DNA of 64,000 nt, from the NCBI RefSeq assembly GCF_021272185.1, contig NZ_JAJSEC010000002.1, positions 248,001-312,000 on the forward strand, written 5' to 3'. Below the pieces are notes generated by a model that had not been told where the DNA came from, ran no database searches, and saw only the letters and a program-made list of their open reading frames with translations. Made by a program: the position numbers and the translations under genes. Below are positions 37,122 through 45,401 of this stretch, one piece after another; the first letter of the stretch is position 1; every line of letters begins with the position of its first letter. This DNA is from Roseivivax sp. GX 12232. Its GTDB lineage: Bacteria; Pseudomonadota; Alphaproteobacteria; Rhodobacterales; Rhodobacteraceae.

Positions 37122-37150
37122 AAAACGGCGCGAGGTTTTCACCCCGCGCC
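37122..37150 (-). terminator. Terminator between glutaryl-CoA dehydrogenase and the E1 fusion gene
   Basis: On the minus strand: stem GGCGCGGGGT / ACCTCGCGCC (10 bp, one G-T wobble) closed by a GAAA tetraloop and followed by GTTTTC. It sits in the 89-bp gap between the two genes, right at the E1 ribosome site, so it may both end gcdH transcripts and limit E1 expression. Confidence 0.75.
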
Positions 37151-37191
37151 GCCAAGATGTCGCCGCGGCCCGCGGACCGCAACCCAGGGCC

Positions 37192-38421
37192 TCAGAAGAA
37201 GGCCTGCAGTCCGGTCTGCGCCCGGCCCAGGATCAGCGCGTGCACGTCATGGGTGCCCTCGTAGGTGTTCACCGTCTCGAGGTTGACCATGTGGCGGATC
37301 ACCTGGAATTCGGCCGAGATGCCGTTGCCGCCGTGCATGTCGCGGGCCATGCGCGCGATGTCGAGCGCCTTGCCGCAGTTGTTGCGCTTGATGATCGAGA
37401 TCATCTCGGGCGCGGCTTTGGCCTCGTCCATGAGCCTGCCGACGCGCAGGCTGGCCTGCAGCCCCAGCGCGATCTCGGTCTGCATGTCGGCGAGCTTCTT
37501 CTGGAACAGCTGCGTCTGGGCGATCGGCTTGCCGAACTGCTTGCGGTCGAGCCCGTAGCCGCGCGCCGCCTGCCAGCAGAACTCCGAGGCGCCCATGACG
37601 CCCCAGGCGATGCCGTAGCGCGCCCGGTTGAGGCAGCCGAAGGGGCCCTTGAGGCCTTCGACATTGGGCAGGAGCGCATCTTCGCCGACCTCGACGCCCT
37701 CCATGACGATCTCGCCGGTGACCGAGGCGCGCAGCGAGATCTTGTTGCCGACCTTCGGGGCCGACAGGCCCTTCATGCCCTTTTCCAGCACGAAGCCGCG
37801 GATCTTGCCGCCGTGTTCCTCGGATTTCGCCCAGACCACGAAGACATCCGCGATCGGCGAGTTGGAGATCCACATCTTCGAGCCGGTCAGCTTGTAGCCA
37901 TTGGCGGTCTTCTCGGCGCGGGTCTTCATGCCCGCGGGGTCCGAGCCCGCGTCCGGTTCGGTCAGGCCGAAACAGCCGATCCATTCGCCCGAGGCGAGCT
38001 TCGGCAGGTATTTCTTGCGCTGCGCCTCGGTGCCATAGGCGTAGATCGGATACATCACCAGCGAGCTCTGCACCGACATCATCGAGCGGTAGCCCGAGTC
38101 CACGCGCTCGATCTCGCGGGCGACAAGCCCGTAAGAGACATAGCCCGCACCCAGCCCGCCGTATTCCTCGGGGACGGTGGTGCCCAGAAGGCCCATCTCG
38201 CCCATCTCACGGAAGATTCCGGGCTCGACGGTCTCCTTCTCGAAGGCCTCCAGCACGCGCGGCTGCAGCTTCTCCTGGGCGAAGGTGCGCGCGCTTTCGG
38301 CGATCATGCGCTCGTCTTCTTCGAGCTGGTCCACCAGGCGGAACGGATCTTCCCAATCGAACGAGCCCAGGTTCGGCGCGTCCTTGGCCTTGAGCTCGGG
38401 GGTTTGTTCGAGGTCTTTCAT
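37192..38421 (-). CDS. gcdH: Glutaryl-CoA dehydrogenase (acyl-CoA dehydrogenase family)
   Basis: Flavoenzyme that oxidises and decarboxylates glutaryl-CoA to crotonyl-CoA in lysine, tryptophan and related catabolism. 409 aa. Family landmarks: [20 protein letters not shown] at the start (GcdH-type), [57 protein letters not shown] and [20 protein letters not shown], which carries the catalytic Glu and is characteristic of GcdH. The start at 38421 is preferred to a longer open frame that runs into the divergent lysR gene. It is divergent from a LysR regulator, a common control layout. Confidence 0.95.
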   Translation of the reverse strand: MKDLEQTPELKAKDAPNLGSFDWEDPFRLVDQLEEDERMIAESARTFAQEKLQPRVLEAFEKETVEPGIFREMGEMGLLGTTVPEEYGGLGAGYVSYGLVAREIERVDSGYRSMMSVQSSLVMYPIYAYGTEAQRKKYLPKLASGEWIGCFGLTEPDAGSDPAGMKTRAEKTANGYKLTGSKMWISNSPIADVFVVWAKSEEHGGKIRGFVLEKGMKGLSAPKVGNKISLRASVTGEIVMEGVEVGEDALLPNVEGLKGPFGCLNRARYGIAWGVMGASEFCWQAARGYGLDRKQFGKPIAQTQLFQKKLADMQTEIALGLQASLRVGRLMDEAKAAPEMISIIKRNNCGKALDIARMARDMHGGNGISAEFQVIRHMVNLETVNTYEGTHDVHALILGRAQTGLQAFF

Positions 38422-38455
38422 ATCGACTCCTCCGACAATTTGCGCGAAGGCTATC

Positions 38456-38470
38456 TTGCGTGCACGGCAA
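38456..38470. promoter_or_regulatory. LysR-type T-N11-A box
   Basis: TTGCGTGCACGGCAA: a 15-bp element with perfect TTGC/GCAA arms and the T-N11-A form typical of LysR operators. It sits in the 76-bp space between gcdH and the lysR-type gene, positioned to control both. Confidence 0.65.
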
Positions 38471-38497
38471 TAAAAAGCGACTATCCCGCAAGTAAAG

Positions 38498-39424
38498 ATG
38501 CAGGAAACGCAAGCATCCCCCCTCTCGCGGCGGCTTCTGCCGCCCCTGCCCGCGCTGCGCGCGCTCGAGGCGCTGGACCGGCTCGGCACCGCGGCGGCGG
38601 TCGCGCGCGAGCTCGACCTGAGCCAGAGCGCGATCTCGCGGCAGATCCGCACCCTCGAGGACCAGCTGGGCGTCAGCCTGGTCAGCCGCGAAGGCCGGGC
38701 GCTGGCGCTCACCCCCGAGGCGCGCGGCTATGCGACCGAGGTGCGCGCCGCGCTGAACCGCATCGCGCAAGCCTCGCTCAGCCTGCGGATGCCCTCGCGG
38801 GCGGGCTCGCTGTCGCTGGCGATCCTGCCGTCCTTCGGGATGCGCTGGCTGGTGCCCCGGCTGCCGGATTTCACCCGCCGCCACCCGGAAGTGACGATCA
38901 ATTTCACCACCCGGCTGCGGCCGCCCGATTTCGACGCCGAGGGCTTCGACGCGGCGATCGAATACGGCACCGATGCGCGCCCCGGCACCCAGCGGCTGAT
39001 GCTGCGCCCCGAGCGGGTGATGCCCGTGGCCGCGCCCGGCGTGCTGCCGCAGGGGCCGGTGAGCCTGCGGGTGCTGGCGACCCTGCCGCTTCTGCATATC
39101 GACACGCGCCCCAAGGCCTGGGAGAGCTGGTTCGCGGCGCAGGGCATGCAGACCGGCGCTCTGCCCGGCACCTCCTTCGACCAGTTCACCACGATCCTCG
39201 AGGCGGCGCTGCACGGGCTCGGTGTGGCACTTCTGCCGGACTACCTGAGCGAGGAGGACCGCGCGCGCGGCCGGCTGGTGCTGGCCGCCGAGGCCGAGCC
39301 CGCGAGCCTCGGGGCCTATCACCTGGCCTGGCCCGACAGCCGGCCCGTGACCCCTGCCCTCGCCGCCTTCCGCGACTGGCTGGCCAATGCCGGTCAGCCC
39401 GAGGACGACCCGCTGCCGAGGTAG
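38498..39424 (+). CDS. LysR-family transcriptional regulator, probable regulator of gcdH
   Basis: 308 aa. Winged HTH at residues ~18-77: [20 protein letters not shown] and [20 protein letters not shown], followed by the usual linker helix. The effector domain contains [22 protein letters not shown], the GcvA-like pattern of LysR members. The LysR box between it and gcdH and the divergent arrangement suggest control of gcdH by an intermediate such as glutarate or glutaryl-CoA (inference). The ATG lies 27 bp past the operator, which would allow autorepression. Confidence 0.9.
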   Translation: MQETQASPLSRRLLPPLPALRALEALDRLGTAAAVARELDLSQSAISRQIRTLEDQLGVSLVSREGRALALTPEARGYATEVRAALNRIAQASLSLRMPSRAGSLSLAILPSFGMRWLVPRLPDFTRRHPEVTINFTTRLRPPDFDAEGFDAAIEYGTDARPGTQRLMLRPERVMPVAAPGVLPQGPVSLRVLATLPLLHIDTRPKAWESWFAAQGMQTGALPGTSFDQFTTILEAALHGLGVALLPDYLSEEDRARGRLVLAAEAEPASLGAYHLAWPDSRPVTPALAAFRDWLANAGQPEDDPLPR

Positions 39425-39564
39425 GGTGTTTGTGGTGTGGTGATCTGAAGGCGTGCCGCAGCGCCCTCGACCCGCTTGCTGACGTCCCGTGTGTGTAGAG
39501 CTCCAACGCCTAAGCTGGCCGCGGGCTTACCGCCAGCGCGCAGCCTCCCCCCATCCCGCGCCGC

Positions 39565-41619
39565 CTACTCCGGCAGCGCGAAGACCTGCCCGGGGTAGAT
39601 CAGGTCCGGGTCGCGGATCTGCCCGCGGTTGGCCTCGAAGACCTTCACGTAGAGGATGCCCTCGCCGTAGCGCTCCCGCGAGATACCCCAGAGGGTGTTG
39701 CCGGGCTGCACGGTCACCGCGTAGACCGGCGCGTCCTCGCCCGGCGATGCCGCCTCGAGCGCCGCGCGGCTCTCGCGTTGGAAGGGGCTTTCGATGCGCG
39801 CCAGCACCCGGCCCTCTCCGTCGACCCGGTCGAGCCGCAGCGTATAGGTGCCCGCGCCGGTCTCGGGCAGTTTGCTGCGCCAGCGGCCCGCCTCGCCCAC
39901 ATCGGTCAGCGCGATCTCGCGGTTGTCGAGGTAGATGCGCACGCTGCCCCCCGGCGTCGCGCGCCCCGCAAGCGAGACGGCGCCGCTGTCGTCGTAGGAA
40001 ATCGCGTCGAGCGCCACGAACTCGCCCTCGGGCGGCAGGGCGGGTTCGGTGGCGGGCTGGACCACCTCGACGCCCTCGGGGCCCGAGAGGAGAACGGCGG
40101 TCGGCGCCGCCCCCGGTGCCGGGGCGTCATCCGCGACAGGCGCGCTGCCGGCGGAGGCCTGCGGGGCCTCCGGGGCGGATAGCGCGACCTGGGGCTGGGC
40201 CTCGGTTGGCTGGGGCTGGCCGGGGGTGGTGTCGGTTGTGGTGTTGGTATTGGCGGCGGTGTCGGTGGTGGTGTCTGTCTCGGCGGTGGTGCCCGGCGAG
40301 ACCGTGGCGGCGTCGTCGCCCGTGCTTGCAGCGGTGGCTTCTGCGGTCTCGCCCGTCCCGCTCTGGGCGCTGTCATCCCCCGCCTCGGCGTTCTGCGCCG
40401 GGCCGTCGCCGGTCGTTTGGGGTGCTTCGGCCGTGACTTGGGCGTCCTCGCCTGTCGCGCGGTCTTCGCTGCCAGTGGGCGCTTTAGCGGTTTGGGTCGC
40501 GTCGCTCGCGTCAGGCGTTTGAGTTGTCTGAGAACCGGTGGTGTCCCCGTCGCTCGCAGCACTCTGCTCCGACGCCGTGCTACCGTTGATGTCCGCTTCC
40601 GATCCTGCAGCGGCCGTTTCGGTTTCGGAAGTGGTCTCGTCAGTCTCAGCTTTCGAGGTCGCGTCCTGAACGTCCGCCGCAGCCATAGCGTCGGCCTGCT
40701 CCGTCTCGCCATCCCCCGTCGTCGAAACGCCCGGCGTCGTGGCCGCTGCACCGGTCTGCGCGTTCTGCGTCGAGATCGCTCCGGCGGCCTGAGCATCATC
40801 CGCCGCGGCCACCTGCTCGGAGGTCTCGGGGCTCTCGGCCTCAGGTGTCGCCTCCTCCGTCATCTCGGTCGTGCCGCCGTCCGCAGCCGCACCGTCGGTA
40901 GGTATCTCATCGCCCGCCTCGGCACTTTCCAGCGCCGCGACCTCTTCCGCCTCCTCCGGGGTCTCCGGGGCCTCGGCCACTTGGGCGGCGGGGGCAAGGA
41001 TGACCTCGGCCTCGGCGAAGCGTTCCTCCTCGGCGCCCTCGGGGCGCTCGGAGAGGGTCAGCACGCGCGGCGCCGCGCTGGTGCCGAGGTCGGTCAGGAA
41101 GACGAAGCTGCCCGAGGCATCCGCCTCGGCCTCGCCCACGTGCGCGCCGCCGAGGTAGAGCGTGACCAGCGCCCCCGGCGTCGCGCGCCCGGCGATCACC
41201 GCGTTGCCGTCGGGCGAGACGCGGACGAGATCGAAGCTGGGCGGGGTCTCGGTGCTGGCGCTGTCGTCGGCGGCGGGGTCTTCGTCGGTCGCGGCCTCTT
41301 CGGTGGTGTCCGGGGTCGCGTCTTCGGTGGGTGTGTCTTGTGCGTCCGTGTCCGCGTCAGCTTCGGCGCTCTCCGCCCCCTCTGCTGCGGGGGCCTCCGC
41401 CGGGCTCTCAGGCGTGGCTGCGGTCTCCGTCTCAGGCGCGGGCGCGTCCTCTGCACCCGTCGCAGACCCGTCCGCCGCGCCAACTTCGGCCCCGGCCTCG
41501 CGCTCCAGAAGCGGGTCCAGCTGCCCTGTCGCGTAAAGCCCGCCAAGCGCCAGCGCCAGCACGCCGGCCACCAGGAAGACGGCACCACCCGGTCCGGAAA
41601 GGCCCGCTTTTGTTGTCAT
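39565..41619 (-). CDS. Envelope protein with N-terminal anchor, two Ig-like units, acidic linker and LysM
   Basis: 684 aa. One TM helix near the N-terminus ([20 protein letters not shown]) anchors a long periplasmic part. A first acidic low-complexity stretch (about 40-125) is followed by an Ig-like unit with [19 protein letters not shown] ~270-residue Glu/Asp/Ala/Thr-rich region comes next, then a second similar unit with [19 protein letters not shown], and a C-terminal LysM ([20 protein letters not shown] to [12 protein letters not shown]) that binds peptidoglycan. The same A-G-R-A-T-P-G core in both Ig-like units indicates internal duplication. Similar LysM proteins occur widely in Rhodobacterales; the function is not established. 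It is divergent from the LOG-family gene. Confidence 0.85.
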   Translation of the reverse strand: MTTKAGLSGPGGAVFLVAGVLALALGGLYATGQLDPLLEREAGAEVGAADGSATGAEDAPAPETETAATPESPAEAPAAEGAESAEADADTDAQDTPTEDATPDTTEEAATDEDPAADDSASTETPPSFDLVRVSPDGNAVIAGRATPGALVTLYLGGAHVGEAEADASGSFVFLTDLGTSAAPRVLTLSERPEGAEEERFAEAEVILAPAAQVAEAPETPEEAEEVAALESAEAGDEIPTDGAAADGGTTEMTEEATPEAESPETSEQVAAADDAQAAGAISTQNAQTGAAATTPGVSTTGDGETEQADAMAAADVQDATSKAETDETTSETETAAAGSEADINGSTASEQSAASDGDTTGSQTTQTPDASDATQTAKAPTGSEDRATGEDAQVTAEAPQTTGDGPAQNAEAGDDSAQSGTGETAEATAASTGDDAATVSPGTTAETDTTTDTAANTNTTTDTTPGQPQPTEAQPQVALSAPEAPQASAGSAPVADDAPAPGAAPTAVLLSGPEGVEVVQPATEPALPPEGEFVALDAISYDDSGAVSLAGRATPGGSVRIYLDNREIALTDVGEAGRWRSKLPETGAGTYTLRLDRVDGEGRVLARIESPFQRESRAALEAASPGEDAPVYAVTVQPGNTLWGISRERYGEGILYVKVFEANRGQIRDPDLIYPGQVFALPE

Positions 41620-41746
41620 TTTCGTCCCATCCCCAAGACATGTCGGCGCATGCCGAAAGACCCTGAAAGACAGCCAAGGTCAGTTGAGCGTGTATAGCAA
41701 CGCCGTTATAGCCGGTCAAAAGCCTCGCAATCCCGGAGTCACTGCA

Positions 41747-42319
41747 ATGCAACAAGCCTCGATCTGCGTCTATTGCGGGGCCCGCGACGGCGCCCGCCCG
41801 GCCTATGCGGAAGCCGCCGAGGCGCTGGGACGCGCCATCGGCCAGACCGGCTGGCGGCTGGTCTACGGCGCCGGCGACGTGGGGCTCATGGGCCGCGTGG
41901 CGCGCGCCGCGCAATCGGCTGGCGCCGAAACCTTCGGGGTGATCCCCGAGCACCTCGTGCGCTGGGAAGTCGGCAAGCGGGACCTGACCCATTTCGTCGT
42001 CACCGAGACCATGCACGAGCGCAAGAAGGTCATGGTGATGAACGCCGATGCCATCGTGGTGCTGCCCGGCGGCGCGGGCTCGCTCGACGAGTTCTTCGAG
42101 GTGCTGACCTGGCGCCAGCTCGGGCTGCACGACAAGCCGATCGTGCTGATGAACGTCGCGGGATACTGGGATCCGCTGGTGGCGCTGCTCGACCACGTGG
42201 TGGCCGAGGGCTTCGCGGGCGCCGAGACCCGCGCCTCGGTTCAGGTCTCGGACGATGTGGAGAGCACCGTCGCGGCCCTGCGCCGCGCCCTCTCGGAGCG
42301 CCAGCTCGCGGTCGAATAG
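41747..42319 (+). CDS. LOG-family protein (TIGR00730, cytokinin riboside monophosphate phosphoribohydrolase-like)
   Basis: 190 aa. SICVYCGARDG opening, LVYGAGDVGLMGRVARAA and the catalytic-type motif PGGAGSLDEFFEVLTWRQLG, a variant of the family's PGGxGTxxE with Ser in place of Thr. LOG enzymes release adenine-type bases from nucleoside monophosphates; the bacterial role is often unclear. The ATG at 41747 has GGAG 9 nt upstream and gives the conserved N-terminus; 21 extra upstream codons were excluded. Its last 79 bp overlap the convergent rarD-type gene. Confidence 0.9.
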   Translation: MQQASICVYCGARDGARPAYAEAAEALGRAIGQTGWRLVYGAGDVGLMGRVARAAQSAGAETFGVIPEHLVRWEVGKRDLTHFVVTETMHERKKVMVMNADAIVVLPGGAGSLDEFFEVLTWRQLGLHDKPIVLMNVAGYWDPLVALLDHVVAEGFAGAETRASVQVSDDVESTVAALRRALSERQLAVE

Positions 42320-43158
42320 ATCGCCAGCGCGGTCCAGATCAGCGCGAAGGCCAGGGCCTGCGACAGGCCGAAGGGTTCGCGGAAAATCAGCGTGGCCACA
42401 AGGAATTGCAGCGTGGGGTTCAGGTATTGGATGAGCCCCACGGTCGAGAGCGCCACGCGCCGCGAGGCGACGCTGAAGAGGATCAGCGGCAGCGCCGTCA
42501 GCGGCCCGGAAAAGATCAGCAGGATCGAGGTCTTGAGGTCCGCGCCGAAGGTGCCGCCTTCAGGGCCCGCGTGCAGGACCCAGAGCCAGGCCAGCGCCAG
42601 CGGGGTCAGAAGCAGCACCTCGGCGGTGACCGAGACCACCGGCCCCACGTCCAGCCGTTTCTTCGCAACGGTATAGAGCCCGAAGCTGAAGGACAGGATG
42701 AGCGACAGCCAGGGCGGCGCGCCAAGCCGGACCGACAGGAAGATCACCGCCAGCGCCGCGAGACCCACCGCCAGGATCTGCGCCGGGCCCAGCCTCTCGC
42801 GGAAGAAGACCACGCCCATCAGCACGGCCACCAGCGGGAAGATGTAATAGCCCAGGCTCGCCTCGGTCGCCCGGCCGATCTGGATCGCGTAGATGAAAAG
42901 GAACCAGTTGTTCGAGATGACCACCGCGGCGAAGGCGATGGTCAGGAAGCGCGTCCGGTCCGAAAGCGCCGCGCGGATCGCGCCGAGCCGCCCCTGCACC
43001 GCCAGCACCGCGGCGAAGAAGACGAAGGACCAGAGCGTGCGATGGGCCAGCACCTCGTCGGGCGGCACATCGGCCAGGAGCTTGTAGTAGATCGGCGACA
43101 GGCCCCAGATCACGCAGGCGGCCACAACGGCCGCGATCCCGGTTTGCCTGTCCTGCAT
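42241..43158 (-). CDS. rarD: RarD-family EamA permease
   Basis: 305-aa drug/metabolite transporter superfamily member with about ten hydrophobic spans. RarD markers: ACVIWGLSPIYYKLLADVPP, EVLAHRTLWSFVFF, NNWFLFIYAIQIGRATEASLGYYI (in part) and LSTVGLIQYLNPTLQFLVA. The substrate is unknown. The C-terminal ~26 residues (Arg/Ser-rich) are encoded opposite the 3' end of the LOG-family gene. No alternative earlier stop is available in this frame, so the overlap is real if the frame is intact. Confidence 0.88.
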   Translation of the reverse strand: MQDRQTGIAAVVAACVIWGLSPIYYKLLADVPPDEVLAHRTLWSFVFFAAVLAVQGRLGAIRAALSDRTRFLTIAFAAVVISNNWFLFIYAIQIGRATEASLGYYIFPLVAVLMGVVFFRERLGPAQILAVGLAALAVIFLSVRLGAPPWLSLILSFSFGLYTVAKKRLDVGPVVSVTAEVLLLTPLALAWLWVLHAGPEGGTFGADLKTSILLIFSGPLTALPLILFSVASRRVALSTVGLIQYLNPTLQFLVATLIFREPFGLSQALAFALIWTALAIYSTASWRSERARRRAATVLSTSSET

Positions 43159-43253
43159 GTCGTCTCCTCGCCCGGCCCTGCCCGAGCGGTGTGGCAGAGC
43201 CAGGCGGCGAAGGCAATCGGCGCCCGGCTGTCACACCGGGCGCCGCGCAGGCC

Positions 43254-43709
43254 TCAGGCCGCTTCCAGCTCGTCGTGCAGGAGCTGCTCGATCTTGTCGA
43301 GCGGGTGGTTGGTCAGGGTCTTGTCGACCTCGGCCACCACCTTCTCGCGGACCTCCTGGTGCAGCTTGTCGCGCATCTCGCCCAGCACCACCGGCGGGGC
43401 CACCAGCACGATGCGCTCGAAGCGCTTGGCATGGGCCTGCTTGTAGAGGATCTCGGAAAGCTCGTCGGCGAACCGCTCCTTCGCCAGCTCGTGCCAGTCG
43501 GTGTCATCCAAGGCCGAGCGCTGGCCGACGCCGGTGTCGCCCATGCGGCCCGGGCGGTTGGCCGACTGGTCGTAGTCCGAGGGGTTGTCCTGCTCTTCGA
43601 GCCGGACGACGTTCAGATCGGGGTTCATCGCGTCCACGTCGTTGCGCAGGAACATCGCCTTCTCGCCGTCTGCGATCAGAACCCAGGTGCCATTCGTCAG
43701 CGTTGCCAT
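43254..43709 (-). CDS. Host attachment (Host_attach) family protein
   Basis: 151-aa soluble protein. MATLTNGTWVLIADGEKAMF is the family's opening; the middle contains DDTDWHELAKERFADELSEI and the end ERIVLVAPPVVLGEMRDKLH. The family name comes from an early Rhizobium observation and is not proof of a role in attachment; the fold resembles archaeal release-factor-1-like domains. The start overlaps the stop of the small upstream gene by 1 bp (TGATG), so they are a coupled pair. Confidence 0.85.
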   Translation of the reverse strand: MATLTNGTWVLIADGEKAMFLRNDVDAMNPDLNVVRLEEQDNPSDYDQSANRPGRMGDTGVGQRSALDDTDWHELAKERFADELSEILYKQAHAKRFERIVLVAPPVVLGEMRDKLHQEVREKVVAEVDKTLTNHPLDKIEQLLHDELEAA

Positions 43710-43939
43710 CACACGTTCTCCTTGTCGCCGCTTCCGTCCTGATCCTGTGCCTTGGGCCGCGTCGGGCCGTTCGATGTGGCATCGCGGCGCTTTTCCTCGT
43801 CGCGGGTGCCGACCTTGCGGCTGATCTCGCCGCCGGCGCGTCCGGCCTGGTCGGGCGCCTCGGGCAGGTCCTCGGGTTTCTCGCCGAGCACCTTCTCCGT
43901 TTCGCGGTCGCCGTCCTTGGATCTGATGCGTTCTGCCAT
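43709..43939 (-). CDS. Small hydrophilic, probably disordered protein
   Basis: 76 aa, very rich in Asp, Glu, Lys, Arg and Gly with almost no hydrophobic residues (for example RSKDGDRETEKVLGEKPEDL). A GGAGAC site precedes the ATG. The 1-bp overlap with the host-attachment-family gene and its consistent ribosome site support a real gene. No domain is recognised. The composition resembles stress-related small hydrophilins, which is only an impression. Confidence 0.65.
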   Translation of the reverse strand: MAERIRSKDGDRETEKVLGEKPEDLPEAPDQAGRAGGEISRKVGTRDEEKRRDATSNGPTRPKAQDQDGSGDKENV

Positions 43940-44008
43940 GACCTGTCTCCTTTGACCGTTGCTGGAATAAAAACGCGTAACCAGAAGTCACGTTCCGAAC
44001 CCGGCCAT

Positions 44009-44037
44009 AAAAAACGCCCCGGCCGAGGGGCCGAGGC
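44009..44037 (-). terminator. Terminator of the superoxide dismutase gene
   Basis: Minus strand: stem GCCTCGGCC / GGCCGGGGC (9 bp, one wobble) with a CCTC loop, followed by GTTTTTT. It starts 32 bp past the sod stop. Confidence 0.88.
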
Positions 44038-44068
44038 GCTTGCAAGTCAATGACTTACGCGGCGTCGC

Positions 44069-44677
44069 TTAGGCTTTGGACAAACGCTCCGCGACGTTCT
44101 CCCAGTTGACCAGGTTCTCGAGGAAGTTCGAGAGATAGGCCGGGCGCTTGTTGCGGAAGTCGATGTAGTAGGAGTGCTCCCAGACGTCGACGCCGAGCAG
44201 CGCGGTCTGGTCGAAGCACAGCGGGTTCACGCCGTTCTCGGTCTTGGTGACCTTCAGCCCGCCGTCGGTGTCCTTCACCAGCCAGGCCCAGCCCGAGCCG
44301 AACTGGCCCGCGCCCGCGGCGGCGAAGTCTTCCTTGAACTTGTCGACCGAGCCGAAGCTCTCGACCAGGGCCTTTTCCAGCTCGCCGGGCATGCCGACGT
44401 TGTCGGGGGTCATCATTTCCCAGAACTGGTTGTGGTTCCAGTACTGCGAGGCGTTGTTGAAGATGCCCGACTGCGCGACGGCCTTCGGGTCATAGGTGCC
44501 CTTGATGATCTCTTCGACGGATTTGTTTTCCCACTCGGTGCCGGCGATCGCCTTGTTGCCGTTGTCGACATAGGCCTTGTGGTGAATGTCGTGGTGAAAC
44601 TCGAGCGTCTCCTGCGACATGCCCTTCGAGGCGAGCGCGTCGTGGGGATAGGGAAGATCGGGAAGTTCAAATGCCAT
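44069..44677 (-). CDS. sodB: Iron/manganese superoxide dismutase
   Basis: 202 aa, the standard FeSOD length. Metal ligands: His in LEFHHDIHHKAYVDN, His in NNASQYWNHNQFWEMM, and Asp and His in GVDVWEHSYYIDFRNKRP. Metal preference is not decided from these; the overall sequence is SodB-like. No signal peptide, so cytoplasmic. It has a GAGGAC ribosome site and its own terminator, so it is monocistronic. Confidence 0.96.
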   Translation of the reverse strand: MAFELPDLPYPHDALASKGMSQETLEFHHDIHHKAYVDNGNKAIAGTEWENKSVEEIIKGTYDPKAVAQSGIFNNASQYWNHNQFWEMMTPDNVGMPGELEKALVESFGSVDKFKEDFAAAGAGQFGSGWAWLVKDTDGGLKVTKTENGVNPLCFDQTALLGVDVWEHSYYIDFRNKRPAYLSNFLENLVNWENVAERLSKA

Positions 44678-44840
44678 GACAGTCCTCGTTCGATGAAACG
44701 TTAATCTGCGACGTAGTGCCGTTCGTGCGCCGACAAGAGGACGGGGTCAATAGCCGGCGCCTGCGGTCACGGGATCAACGCCAGGCGCGCGCCGTGGTTC
44801 CGGCGGGTGGAAGCCTGGTTCGGGGCCCCGGGGTGTCGCC

Positions 44841-45401
44841 TCAGAGGTGGCCCACCCGCGCGCCGCTGCGGCCCGCGTAGGCCAGCGCGCCGAAGACGTA
44901 ATCGGCGCCCGAGCGGAAGGCCAGAACATGGGCGGCGCCCGCCTCGAACCAGATCGCGGCGGCGACCTGGGCCAGCCTTGTGCGCCGCACGCAGCCCTCG
45001 GGCATGGCCTCGGGGCGCATGTCGGCGGGCGTCAGCTTGGCCAGGGTCTCGCGCAAAAGCGCCTCTTCGCCGGTGAGCCTGAAGGCCGCGCGGGCGTCGG
45101 AGACCACGGCCACCAGCGCATGGGTGCCGGAGAGCGCCTCGGAGAGCCGGGCGCAAAGCGCGGGCGCTTCGTCGTAGGGGCAGAGCAGCATCAACTCGTC
45201 CGGCGACATCCAGAGGACGGCCCGCGCGCCTTCGCGGGTGAGCGACAGGGGCGCGGGCAGCGCCAGCCCCTCACCCGCGAGCGCGGTCTTCAGTGCCGCC
45301 GCCCCGAGGTCGCAGCGCAAGGAGATCATGCCCTGCGGACCCTGCCCTTCGACCAGCACCTCGCCCTCGGCCCGGGCGCCGTCGCGCGCGATGTTAGACA
45401 T
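44841..45401 (-). CDS. soxG: Sarcosine oxidase gamma subunit
   Basis: 186 aa, the small GcvT-like gamma subunit of heterotetrameric sarcosine oxidase. LSLTREGARAVLWMSPDELM is the family's core (WLGPDEWLL-type), with a C-terminal AQVAAAIWFEAGAAHVLAF. The ATG at 45401 starts 8 bp before the soxA stop, so it is coupled. It is the last gene of soxB-D-A-G. Confidence 0.92.
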   Translation of the reverse strand: MSNIARDGARAEGEVLVEGQGPQGMISLRCDLGAAALKTALAGEGLALPAPLSLTREGARAVLWMSPDELMLLCPYDEAPALCARLSEALSGTHALVAVVSDARAAFRLTGEEALLRETLAKLTPADMRPEAMPEGCVRRTRLAQVAAAIWFEAGAAHVLAFRSGADYVFGALAYAGRSGARVGHL

